Positions 1-7,986 of a DNA stretch of 23,052 bases are shown here, in pieces. Position 1 is the first letter of the stretch; the number at the start of each line of letters is the position of its first letter. The notes beneath the pieces were generated by a model. It was not told the origin of the DNA. It was given only the letters and a program-made list of their open reading frames with translations, and did no database searches. The stretch covers positions 1 to 23,052 of the forward strand of contig CAKSIP010000028.1 in assembly GCA_934462825.1 (NCBI GenBank), given 5' to 3'. The stretch comes from an uncultured Eubacteriales bacterium (lineage in GTDB: Bacteria; Bacillota; Clostridia; Oscillospirales; CAG-272). Position numbers and translations under genes: made by a program.

Positions 1-138
1 TAACGTACCGTCGGCCAAAATTTTCACTCTGCCCGCCTGAGAGGAAATCAATCCTTTTTCCTTCAGCGAAGCAAGCTCTACCGTAGCACCAGCTTCGTAC
101 ATTTCATTGATGCGGCCGAGATTGATAAACATTTTCTT
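1..138 (-). other. uL15-like domain coding segment (partial)
   Basis: Residues about 1649-1694 of the giant surface protein. The visible pattern INLGRINEMYEAG, then a stretch with ASLKEKGLI, then GRVKILADGTL, follows the order of the C-terminal part of ribosomal protein uL15 (a Val/Ile-Asn strand, a short helix ending in a Gly turn, an LKEKGLI-type helix, then a VKILGxGxL strand). The window ends before the second half of the domain. The match is from memory of the family pattern, so homology is likely but unproven. Confidence 0.7.
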
Positions 139-3100
139 GCCTGTACCGCCAAGCTCCTCCTCAGAAATGGTCAATGCTTCGGCGGCTTCGGTATCTGTCA
201 TTAAATCGTCCACTTCTTCGGCTGCAACCGAATCCACATGCTGCGGTACTGTGCGTGCCGGTTGTGCCGGTGCAGGCGTCGGCGCAGGAAGAATTTCCGG
301 TTCGGGCGCCTTGGGGCCGGGCGTGTTGTTGTTCTTATTCTTGGTAAGGAGCCAGAATACCAGCAAAGCAATCAGAAGCGCCAGCAACAAAATGCCAATC
401 ATGATCCACCAGAAAATGGTGGAGGAAGCGGCTTTTTGCGTGTAGATGGCCGAAACCGTGATGTCTCCGGTGGTCAGGGAATAAGCTTCCCATTCGCCTG
501 TATAGCCTTCCTTGGCCGGAACCTCGGGGGCGGTAATGTTGCGATTTTCTACGTTATAGAAAACCTCGGCAACCACTTTGCCATCGGCCACAAAGGTTAC
601 CTTATAATTAATGAGCGTATAAACGGCATCAATGGTCAGGTTTTTCAGTTCCAGCGTATAAGCGCTCCATGCGGCGGAATAACCTTCTTTGGGCGGAATT
701 TCCGGATCTTCCAAAGAGGCGGTTTCCACAGTGAATTGAATCGTTTTGTAAGGTTTTCCGTCTACCATAAAGGTTGCCGTGTAGGAGATCGGTTCATAGC
801 AAGCAGTGATTTCCTGATCGTAAGATCCGGTTTTTTCATAAACGCTTTCGTTCAACACCGTGAAGTCGGGCCAAGAGACATTGTAGCCTGACAATTCGGG
901 GGCTGTCGGTGCGATAACCGTAGAAGGATCTGTTTCCACCGTGAAGGGGATCTTGCTTCCGACCTGATTGCCCAACTTGTCTTTGAACGTCAGATAATAC
1001 GTGATGGGATCATACAGCGGCTTCACCGTGATGTTATCCGTACCGAGAGAGAAGGTTTCCCAGCGTCCGTTGGTGTAACCTTTTCGAGGGGCGAGCGCGG
1101 GGATGGGGAGGGAAGAAATATCCTTGTCTTCCACCGTGTACGGGATTTTTTCACCGATTTGATTGCCGTTGCTGTCAACGAAAGTGATATAGTAAGTTGT
1201 CAAATCATAGGAAGGTCGAATGGTTTGGTCATACGAGAGCGTGGCTTCAAAAACAGCGTCGTCCAACAGTGTGTAAACCCAGCGTACATTTTCGTATCCG
1301 GCGCCCAAATCGGGAACAGACGGTTCGACAATGGAAGTGGTTTCTACATTGAACTCGATTTTTTGAATGGTTGCCCCGGCTTTATCCACAAAGGTCAGAT
1401 AATAGGAAATGAGATCGTACACAGGCTTCACCGTGATGTTGGGCGTACTGCCGAGCGTGTAGGCTTCCCATTTTCCGTTTTTATAACCGCGCTCATTCGG
1501 AACAGCTGGCTTGTCGATGGTCGTCGTTTCCACGGTAATATCAATTTCCTTGATCTTGGTTCCGTTTTTGGTGACAAAGGTTAAAGTGTAGTGGATTAAA
1601 TCATAGGAGAGACGAACCGTTTGATTGTACGAACCGGTAGCGGCATAAACGGCATCATCCACCAGCGTGTAATCCGCCCATTTCACATTCTTATATCCAA
1701 CGCCAAGGTCGGGTACAGCAGGGGGAACAATAGAGGAAGTTTCCACATTGAAGGGAACCTTGACTTCATTTCCGCTCTTGTCAACGAAAGTGATGTAATA
1801 CGTGATTGGCGTATAAATTGCACGAATCGTTTTGTTTTCCAAAGGAAGCGTGTCGCAATCCCAAGCGGCCGAGTAGCCTTTGCGCGCAGGGATCACGGGG
1901 AAGCGTGCAGAATCTTTCGTTTCAATGTTGTAGGTGATGGTTTGAGTAACGCCGTCGATTTCAAATGTAACTGTGTAATCAATGGGCGTGTGCGTTCCCG
2001 TAATGTCAATGTCGGTGTTGCCGAGGGTGTAGGGATCCCAAACCAAGCGGTAGTGTTCGCGGAGCGAAGAAGGCAGCGAGATCGAAGAAGTTTCTTCGGT
2101 GAAGTAAACCGTGCTGTGAACCGTACCGTCAATGATGATATTGGCCTTGTGGAGCTTTGCCAGCACAATATCCTCCGCGGGCATTGTGGTGACAACCGTT
2201 GCATCGGCTGTTGCCCAATTGTCGGAGCCAAGGGCGGCAAAGGCCGCATTGGAAGTGACCTTGGAAAGATCAGCGCCTTCCGGCAGGTAGGCGGTGAATA
2301 CGGTGGTGCCGTTGCTGACATATTTGACTTCACGCAGGTTTTTGAGGTCAATATTCAAGTGAATGGTGTGCTTCAGAAGCGTGTTGTCAAAGTAAGATTT
2401 GACAGTATCGGGAATGGAGATAAATTCCTCAATTCCGGCCAAAACATCAAAGTCGAAGGATTTATCGACAACAAACTTACCGTTTCCGACGTAGAAATCA
2501 GAAAATGTTGAAGCGGCAGGGGATCTGGCAGGCGCATAGGTGCGAGTACCGGGCGTTGCTCTTGTCTTGTCGAGGAGCTTATCTTTTAGCTTTTGTGCCA
2601 ATGTACGGATGGCGTCGGGAATGCTCTCGGCGCGTTTCACGATTTCAAGGCTCTTGATCGTGTAGGAAAGAAGCACCTTGGCTTGGCTTTCATGCATGTT
2701 GAGCTGTTTCAACAGGAAATCGTCAAGACTGTTCAGGTCAACCGCTTCCAATATGCTGCGAAGCTCATCGACCGTAAGCACACGAATGAGCTTGTCGATG
2801 ACTTGATTCAGCGACTCTTTGTTGATGGGATAATTCGGGAAGTCTTGCAGGATCTCACGCACAGAAGCGGGGAGCTTGTCGGAATCCAGCGCCTTGAGAT
2901 ACATCTCAATAAGCTTGTCGTTGGCGTTGAGATTGAAATTGATGGTTCCGTCGGCCTCCACGTTGAAGGAAACGATGTCTGTGATTTTCTGTGCATATTC
3001 TTTCAGTTTTTCGGTGTTCCCGGAAAAACGAATCTGGAATCCGAAGGTATAAGGCGTTCCGCGCACGGACATTTCCAAAACCAGCGAAGAAATGATACCG

Positions 3101-5082
3101 TCGCTGCCCAAGTTAGCCAGCTTGTCAAAGCTGGGCAGTGCGCAAAGAATGGCGCGTTCGACAGCGGTTACGTCAACCTTGTAATTGCAGTACAGCGTTT
3201 CTCCGTTGAGTGTGGCGTACTCCACATTTCCAAGCGTAACATTGATCAGATCGGGAATGTAATCGGTCTTGATTTTTTGAATGTCGATCGCATCAAGCAC
3301 CTTGGAGAAGGAAAGGTTGCGAATGGCGGCCTGGACAGCGGGGAGCTTTAATGCATAGTTGAAGTCCACGGCTTGGAGCAGGTTTTGCATTTGACCGGAG
3401 GAGCTCAGCGCATTGACAAAATCGGAAGCCGGAATTACGGCCAGAATTTCCGAAATGGGCAGGGCCGACGTATTGATTTCAGCAACCAGCGCATTCATAT
3501 CGGAAATGCTGTTGATCACATCCGAAAGATTGATGATGTTCTTTTCCAAAACCTTTTCTATATCAACGGTAACGGAAGAAACAATCGTGCTTGCGGAAAT
3601 GATGCCGGAGGAGAGAAGGTAATTGACATCCACTGCATCCCAAAGCGCTCCCTTGTCGGGAATAGCGTTGAAAATGTCTTGGCTGATGCCAGGCAGGCTC
3701 TTGACAGCATTGGCAATTACATCTTTGTTGACGGTGCCGGATGTAAGGAGAGCCGAAAGATCCAGGGAAGAAAGATCAACATTCCTCTTGACAAGTCCTG
3801 CAAAGTCGTCGGTGGCAGAGTGAATCATGTCAAAAGAAACATGGTTTTTCAAAATGGAAACCGGTACAGCGCGCATTTTTTCGGCCGTAATCAAACCGGC
3901 GGCTTTCATTTCGGCAATGGTCACGTAAGGGCCGATGATTTCGCGCAGAGACATGGTGGCGGGATCTTTCCCCGAGGCAAGAATGTTGTTCTTGTCCTCG
4001 GCGGACAAAAGGTTGATCAGATCTTCTCTTGTGAACATCGTTTCAAGCACACCGGCGTCGATCAGCTCATCGATCAGGGCGTCGTTCAAAACGTGATCCA
4101 CAAAGCTGTCGGTAACGATGGCGTTCAAAAGTCCCGTTTCGTTTTTCAGAATGTTTTCAATAACGGTATTGCTGATCAGAGCGTCCAGGCAACCGGCATT
4201 GTAAAGTTCTTCCATAACCGAAGCATTCCCCAACAGCTTGTTCATGATGACGCTGTCGGACAGAAGCTGAGTCATGAGCGTGCTGTTGTTGAAAATCTGT
4301 GAATAGAGGTAGGAGTCATTCAAGATGGCCGTGACAGTGTCGCTATCGATCAAACGGCTCAGATCCGCATCGGTAAGAAGTCCTTCGTTGTAAAGCTTCT
4401 TCACCACCGTGGCATTGACAAAGCCATTCGGATCGATGGCGCCGGACGAAACCAGGCGGTTGATGGCGCCTGCCTTGAGAGCGGCATTGATCTGCGCGGG
4501 CGTTAAGCGCTGGCTGATCTCCTTCATCCGTGCCGGCGTAAACAGCGCATGCACGGCGGGCAGGGAAAGCAGAGCGTCCATTTTATCGGCTTTGATAATC
4601 TGGAGCAGCTCATCTTCGGAAAGCGAGCGCACCAATTCACTAATATCAATGACGTCCTTAAGCTTGTCAAAATCAATGAACTCAAGCAAGTGATCCTTGG
4701 ATAAAAGATCTCCGAAAACTTCCATCGGAAAATCACTCTTGAAGTCTTTGATTGACATAGAAGCATAAAGCTCCTTGAGCAGGGCGATAGCCGAAGCAGC
4801 GTCTCTGTTTTTCAACAGATTGTAAACGGGTTCCGGCATAATCTCTGTCAAGGTTGTTTTGTCAAAAGACTTGGACGAAAGAACTTCCGCCAGACGTTCG
4901 GCGTCGATGGTGACCGTATAAATGCCGTTTTCGTATGTGATGCCAAAAGGATTCGGCCCCGAGAGAATCGGGTTGGATCCCGGCGTGCTTGCCGATATCG
5001 GAATTGCACACATCGATACCAGCAGAACAAGCGATGCAAAAACAGCAAGAAGTCGGGTCAGGCGTGTTTTTAAATCTTTCAT
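1..5082 (-). CDS. Giant surface protein with InlB-like repeats and uL15-like cytoplasmic tail (3' partial)
   Basis: The frame is open for 1,694 codons from an ATG at 5082 to the window edge, so the C-terminus is missing. An AGGAGA ribosome site (5091-5096) lies 8 nt upstream. Visible order: a signal peptide with basic start, hydrophobic core and likely cleavage after A31 (IPISA/STPG); a mostly helical region at about 35-840 with short tandem repeats at about 245-358; a mixed region at about 840-980; nine InlB/Flg_new-like beta repeats at about 984-1550; one membrane helix at 1556-1579 flanked by WW and by KNKNNN; a Pro/Ala/acidic linker; and a uL15-like stretch from about 1649. The positive-inside rule puts the tail in the cytoplasm and the rest outside. 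I see no LPXTG motif. Role unknown; adhesion or surface sensing is a guess. The long plus-strand reading frames opposite this gene are antisense shadows. Existence of the gene is very well supported, function is not. Confidence 0.93.
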   Translation of the reverse strand, partial: MKDLKTRLTRLLAVFASLVLLVSMCAIPISASTPGSNPILSGPNPFGITYENGIYTVTIDAERLAEVLSSKSFDKTTLTEIMPEPVYNLLKNRDAASAIALLKELYASMSIKDFKSDFPMEVFGDLLSKDHLLEFIDFDKLKDVIDISELVRSLSEDELLQIIKADKMDALLSLPAVHALFTPARMKEISQRLTPAQINAALKAGAINRLVSSGAIDPNGFVNATVVKKLYNEGLLTDADLSRLIDSDTVTAILNDSYLYSQIFNNSTLMTQLLSDSVIMNKLLGNASVMEELYNAGCLDALISNTVIENILKNETGLLNAIVTDSFVDHVLNDALIDELIDAGVLETMFTREDLINLLSAEDKNNILASGKDPATMSLREIIGPYVTIAEMKAAGLITAEKMRAVPVSILKNHVSFDMIHSATDDFAGLVKRNVDLSSLDLSALLTSGTVNKDVIANAVKSLPGISQDIFNAIPDKGALWDAVDVNYLLSSGIISASTIVSSVTVDIEKVLEKNIINLSDVINSISDMNALVAEINTSALPISEILAVIPASDFVNALSSSGQMQNLLQAVDFNYALKLPAVQAAIRNLSFSKVLDAIDIQKIKTDYIPDLINVTLGNVEYATLNGETLYCNYKVDVTAVERAILCALPSFDKLANLGSDGIISSLVLEMSVRGTPYTFGFQIRFSGNTEKLKEYAQKITDIVSFNVEADGTINFNLNANDKLIEMYLKALDSDKLPASVREILQDFPNYPINKESLNQVIDKLIRVLTVDELRSILEAVDLNSLDDFLLKQLNMHESQAKVLLSYTIKSLEIVKRAESIPDAIRTLAQKLKDKLLDKTRATPGTRTYAPARSPAASTFSDFYVGNGKFVVDKSFDFDVLAGIEEFISIPDTVKSYFDNTLLKHTIHLNIDLKNLREVKYVSNGTTVFTAYLPEGADLSKVTSNAAFAALGSDNWATADATVVTTMPAEDIVLAKLHKANIIIDGTVHSTVYFTEETSSISLPSSLREHYRLVWDPYTLGNTDIDITGTHTPIDYTVTFEIDGVTQTITYNIETKDSARFPVIPARKGYSAAWDCDTLPLENKTIRAIYTPITYYITFVDKSGNEVKVPFNVETSSIVPPAVPDLGVGYKNVKWADYTLVDDAVYAATGSYNQTVRLSYDLIHYTLTFVTKNGTKIKEIDITVETTTIDKPAVPNERGYKNGKWEAYTLGSTPNITVKPVYDLISYYLTFVDKAGATIQKIEFNVETTSIVEPSVPDLGAGYENVRWVYTLLDDAVFEATLSYDQTIRPSYDLTTYYITFVDSNGNQIGEKIPYTVEDKDISSLPIPALAPRKGYTNGRWETFSLGTDNITVKPLYDPITYYLTFKDKLGNQVGSKIPFTVETDPSTVIAPTAPELSGYNVSWPDFTVLNESVYEKTGSYDQEITACYEPISYTATFMVDGKPYKTIQFTVETASLEDPEIPPKEGYSAAWSAYTLELKNLTIDAVYTLINYKVTFVADGKVVAEVFYNVENRNITAPEVPAKEGYTGEWEAYSLTTGDITVSAIYTQKAASSTIFWWIMIGILLLALLIALLVFWLLTKNKNNNTPGPKAPEPEILPAPTPAPAQPARTVPQHVDSVAAEEVDDLMTDTEAAEALTISEEELGGTGKKMFINLGRINEMYEAGATVELASLKEKGLISSQAGRVKILADGTL
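435..2135 (-). repeat. Nine InlB/Flg_new-like beta repeats (protein-level)
   Basis: Successive units begin with a Y-x-(I/L/V)-TF strand near 2130, 1980, 1796, 1590, 1398, 1190, 1000, 782 and 602. Each continues through a V-E-T turn, a P-x-(I/V)-P segment, a GY-x(3-5)-W core and a closing (A/P)-x-Y strand. Two unit types are visible. The shorter one (about 60-64 residues) has GYxxGxWExYTLG and ITVKPxY. The longer one (about 69-73 residues) has DLGxGYxNVxW, DDAVxxAT and SYxQT. From the N-terminus the order is short, short, long, short, long, short, long, short, short. Such repeats are usual stalk modules of Firmicute surface proteins. Confidence 0.85.
4010..4345 (-). repeat. Tandem ~10-residue helical repeats (protein-level)
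   Basis: Within the helical N-terminal region, about twelve consecutive 9-10-residue units share an aliphatic pair near the start, a second pair about four residues later, and a polar N/D-S/A-type end. Examples are TLMTQLLSDS, VIMNKLLGNA, VIENILKNET, GLLNAIVTDS and LIDELIDAG. The register holds over about 110 residues. More degenerate units seem to lie on either side. I do not recognise a named family. Confidence 0.6.
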
Positions 5083-5168
5083 TTCACTGTTCTCCTGTCA
5101 TAAAATTACAAGGAAGAAGATTCCGAAAAGAAAATACTCCCCCATATAAAAATGTTTATACTACCTTA

Positions 5169-5197
5169 ATTATACCATTGTTCTTTATAAAAATCAA
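5169..5197 (-). promoter_or_regulatory. Sigma-A-type promoter of the giant surface-protein gene
   Basis: On the minus strand, TTGATT (5197-5192) and TATAAT (5174-5169) are separated by exactly 17 bp, and a TG stands one base before the -10. The expected start is near 5162, which leaves a leader of about 80 nt before the ATG at 5082. This is the best promoter match in the window. Confidence 0.8.
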
Positions 5198-5284
5198 TAG
5201 TTAACAAAATATTATTGGAAATTTTTTATCTTTTTCTCAGGTTTGAAAACTTTTCAAAAAATTCACAAAGCATGAAAGGAAATG

Positions 5285-5293
5285 TGATATAAT
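5285..5293 (+). promoter_or_regulatory. Extended -10 promoter candidate for the cotH genes
   Basis: TGATATAAT gives a consensus TATAAT (5288-5293) with an extended -10 TG at 5285-5286. The -35 is poor: TTCACA at 5262-5267 would need a 20-bp spacer. The extended -10 could compensate, or an activator may be needed. Transcription would start near 5300, giving a leader of about 140 nt. Confidence 0.55.
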
Positions 5294-5311
5294 TGTCAAA
5301 ACATAAGCAAA

Positions 5312-5334
5312 AAATCACAGTTCAATTGTGATTT
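5312..5334 (+). promoter_or_regulatory. 8-bp inverted repeat at the cotH transcription start
   Basis: AAATCACA (5312-5319) and TGTGATTT (5327-5334) are perfect reverse complements around a 7-nt centre. The site begins about 19 bp downstream of the -10, so it could be an operator for a dimeric repressor or the first hairpin of the leader RNA. There is no U-tract, so it is not a terminator. Confidence 0.5.
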
Positions 5335-5376
5335 ATTACCAAGGAACGACAAATGCCACGCGAACAAGAAATAACA

Positions 5377-5423
5377 GCCAAAGGCTACAATATTTGAGCA
5401 TTTGGCAGAACCCATTCGGATGG
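5377..5423 (+). promoter_or_regulatory. Two leader hairpins just upstream of the cotH ribosome site
   Basis: The first hairpin (5377-5406) pairs GCCAAA with TTTGGC, then after a G/A mismatch GCT with AGC, then after a bulged A pairs CAA with TTG around a 3-nt loop. The second (5412-5423) is CCAT-TCGG-ATGG and ends 2 nt before the AGGAGG at 5426-5431. TGCCA at 5354-5358 could alternatively pair with TGGCA at 5421-5425 and enclose the first hairpin. This suggests a structured leader able to affect translation. I could not match it to a known riboswitch class, including the c-di-GMP classes. Confidence 0.45.
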
Positions 5424-5439
5424 CAAGGAGGAACTCACG

Positions 5440-7986
5440 ATGAAAGGAAAACATCATCTTCAAAAGAATTTTACACGTGCGACGGCGGCCTTTTTGCTGA
5501 CCGGCATGCTTGTCGGCACTTTGTTGTCTTGTAAAACGGAAAAACCTCAAGGCACAGCGTCTTCGCGGGAGAGTGTATCGCCATCGCCGTCCGTGACCGA
5601 ATCAGCGCAAACGCCAACATCGGAGCCAACCTCCACTCCAACGCCCACACCCGCGCCGACACCTACGCCGACCAATAGCGGTGCATCAGGGTCTCTTGAG
5701 CCGGACAATGATCCCGGCATGTACGATACCGACGTAGAAAAAAAGCCTGCGCCGGAAAATCCGAGCACTTCGTTGGAAGCGTTGACAAAAAGGGGCAGCT
5801 CGTGGGGAATTTCCAGCATCACGGTGTGTGCCGAGTATGTCAAAGGACTTGATTTTGATGTAACTGCGTATCGGGATGCGGAGCAAAAAATCTTTTATCT
5901 GTTTTTGCCCTGCCGTGTGGATCTGTCGAAAGTTGTTTTTTTGGTTACTCACAGAAACAAAAAAACCAGCGGCCCCTACACAGCCGACTTTTCGGATGAT
6001 GTCGTGGGAGAAAATGAAAAGGGCATCGGAACCACCAGCGTTTATACCATTGTAGCTATGCAGTCCAATCTTCCGACCATCATGCTGCAGGTGGACGAAA
6101 CCCATGGAACCGTGAGTGCCATGAACGCTTCCAAAAATCACGATGTGTATTGCTATGGCGATATGTCATTGACGGTAACTGACCGGATGGCGGCAGAAAA
6201 CGGGTGGAGCACCCGGTATTTGTCGGTGGACGAGGATGAAAGCAAGCCGAAATCCATGAAAATGCGCGGGCGTGGTAACGCTACGTGGGGCTATAGTGCG
6301 AAGAAACCGTATCAGTTTAAAACGGAAAATAAGATCAACCTGCTCGGCATGAGCTACGGGAAGACCTGGTGCCTGTTGGCCAATTGGATCGACTCTCCCA
6401 TGCTGCGAAACTACACCTTTTACCGCTTTGCGCAGGAGCTTGGTATGGCGTATACGCCGGAAATTCATTATGTGGATTTCTTTTTGAATGGAAAATACAT
6501 GGGGCTTTATATGCTGGCCGAAAAGGTTGAAGTCGGTGCCGGACGTGTGGAAATTGACCAGACAAAGGACTATCTGTATGAAGTCAATCAGTACGACTAC
6601 GATAAACCCTTCGGATTCATGAGCAATAAAAACAATAAAATTCGCCTTAGAAGTCCGGAAGACAACTTAACCTTTTGGAAAGCCAGGGCGCACTTAAATT
6701 ACGTGGAAGGGCTTCTGTATGACACCTCGTCAACCGACGGGTTGGAATATTTTGATTTTGCTTCTTGGGCACAGGTTTTCCTCTGTCATGAAATTGCCAT
6801 GAACCCCGACTCGTTTTTGGGCAGCTTTTACTTCTATTACAATCATTTGGATGGAAAAATATATGCCGGTCCCATTTGGGATTTTGACTATTGTCTCGGT
6901 AACGTGCGTTGGGACGAGAGTGCCAATTATCCAGAAAAATACACCACGCGTTATCACGGTTGGATGAAACCGATGTTTCAATATACAGATTTCCAGCGGG
7001 AGGTCGTAACGCAGTACTATACCGGTGGATTTAAGGAAAAAATGGAGGCACTGCCCGAAGCCATCCGAGGGTATGTCGAATATATCCTGCCGTCGGTGCG
7101 CATGAACGAAATTGCGACAGAGGTGTTCCATTATACCGATTTTACGGGAAGCACCAGCTTTGAAGAAGATGTGGAGTATATGATGGGCGTTCTGAACGCA
7201 CGCATTATTTACATCAACAAGTTTATGTCTGATCTGCGCGGCAAGGTGGGAATCAACTATGTTCCACTGAACAAAGGGCAGGGCACACAGGACGATCCGT
7301 ATAGGATTGAAAACGAAGTGGATTACATGCTTTTCGCAGAAGGACTGAAACGAGGAGAAACTTACGAGGGTTGCTTCTTTGTCCAAAAAGCAGATTTGAT
7401 CATGGCAAAAAGCTTTGCCGGCCTTGCGGGAAAATATGTGTTTGCCGGTATTTACGATGGTTGCGGTTACAACATTCATTGGGACGGCAAGTCTGCCACG
7501 GGCAGCTTGTTCCCGACGATTCGCGGCACTGTGATGAATTTGAGGCTGACGGGCGAGTTGACCTCGACAGCCAGCACCGGCGCTCCCTTGGCAGTTTGTG
7601 TGGCGGAGGGAGGAAAAGTCCTAAATTGTATCTCATATAGCCAAGTGACGGCCGCGCTTGCATCGGGGCTTGTCGGCAAGGCAGAAAAGGGCGCGATTAT
7701 CAGCGGCTGTCTGTTTGTCGGATTTTCCAACGGCTCCTTCCGTTCCGGCTTCTTTGTCGGAAATGGGAAAGACGGCGCCCAAATATCGCATTGCTATTCT
7801 CTTGAAAGCTGTGTGAAAAAAGCCGGCGACAAGAATGTTATATTCCTGACAGATGTAAAAGAGAGCGAGCGGGTGATGAATGCGACCATCCTGCAGACGG
7901 CAGAGCTTGCCGGCGTGGACGCTTCGGAACTGTGTTCCTTTGTTTGGGATATAAGACGCCAAAGCGTAGAATTGAGTAAAAAATGA
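5440..7986 (+). CDS. CotH-family lipoprotein with C-terminal GLUG/beta-helix-like domain
   Basis: 848 residues. AGGAGG (5426-5431) sits 8 nt before the ATG. A lipoprotein signal ends at LLSC with C31 as the lipidated residue, followed by a Pro/Thr/Ser-rich wall-spanning linker to about residue 90. The CotH core follows: a PTIMLQVDETHGT strand, RGRGNATW (276-283), KKPYQFK (288-294), LLANWIDSPMLRN, an EKVEVG strand, N455-P-D457 and WDFD (480-483). In the CotH family the conserved Asp in N-x-D and the WDxD motif are linked to ATP/metal binding and Ser/Thr phosphorylation. From about 610 a GTQDDPYRI start leads into Gly-rich short repeats like GLUG/beta-helix domains, perhaps for binding surface glycans or proteins. 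It likely acts outside the cell, anchored to the membrane. The Bacillus role is in spore coat; a spore role here is not shown. Confidence 0.9.
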   Translation: MKGKHHLQKNFTRATAAFLLTGMLVGTLLSCKTEKPQGTASSRESVSPSPSVTESAQTPTSEPTSTPTPTPAPTPTPTNSGASGSLEPDNDPGMYDTDVEKKPAPENPSTSLEALTKRGSSWGISSITVCAEYVKGLDFDVTAYRDAEQKIFYLFLPCRVDLSKVVFLVTHRNKKTSGPYTADFSDDVVGENEKGIGTTSVYTIVAMQSNLPTIMLQVDETHGTVSAMNASKNHDVYCYGDMSLTVTDRMAAENGWSTRYLSVDEDESKPKSMKMRGRGNATWGYSAKKPYQFKTENKINLLGMSYGKTWCLLANWIDSPMLRNYTFYRFAQELGMAYTPEIHYVDFFLNGKYMGLYMLAEKVEVGAGRVEIDQTKDYLYEVNQYDYDKPFGFMSNKNNKIRLRSPEDNLTFWKARAHLNYVEGLLYDTSSTDGLEYFDFASWAQVFLCHEIAMNPDSFLGSFYFYYNHLDGKIYAGPIWDFDYCLGNVRWDESANYPEKYTTRYHGWMKPMFQYTDFQREVVTQYYTGGFKEKMEALPEAIRGYVEYILPSVRMNEIATEVFHYTDFTGSTSFEEDVEYMMGVLNARIIYINKFMSDLRGKVGINYVPLNKGQGTQDDPYRIENEVDYMLFAEGLKRGETYEGCFFVQKADLIMAKSFAGLAGKYVFAGIYDGCGYNIHWDGKSATGSLFPTIRGTVMNLRLTGELTSTASTGAPLAVCVAEGGKVLNCISYSQVTAALASGLVGKAEKGAIISGCLFVGFSNGSFRSGFFVGNGKDGAQISHCYSLESCVKKAGDKNVIFLTDVKESERVMNATILQTAELAGVDASELCSFVWDIRRQSVELSKK

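Larger units (their letters stand above)
5083..5439. other. Divergent intergenic regulatory region
   Basis: This 357-bp gene-free stretch lies between the giant surface-protein gene (leftward) and the cotH pair (rightward). It is AT-rich in the middle. It holds a near-consensus promoter for the leftward gene, an extended -10 promoter candidate for the rightward genes, an 8-bp inverted repeat just downstream of that -10, and a structured leader ending in a strong ribosome site. The stretch from about 5200 to 5285 is AT-rich with no clear element beyond a poor -35 candidate (TTCACA, 5262-5267). Confidence 0.8.

Noticed and set aside
1621..4302. Long plus-strand open frames opposite the giant surface-protein gene (e.g. 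1621-2511, 2593-3351, 3373-4302)
   Set aside because: They are antisense to a continuous 1,694-codon minus-strand gene with signal peptide, repeats and membrane helix, lack proper ribosome sites, and encode compositionally odd, unrecognisable protein.
5084..5101. Five-codon leader frame (MTGEQ) ending one base before the giant gene's start
   Set aside because: It has no ribosome site of its own and contains the main gene's Shine-Dalgarno; such a short frame is expected by chance.
5341..5431. c-di-GMP riboswitch upstream of the cotH genes
   Set aside because: The leader is structured, but I could not find the conserved GEMM-I or class II core patterns, so no known class is claimed.
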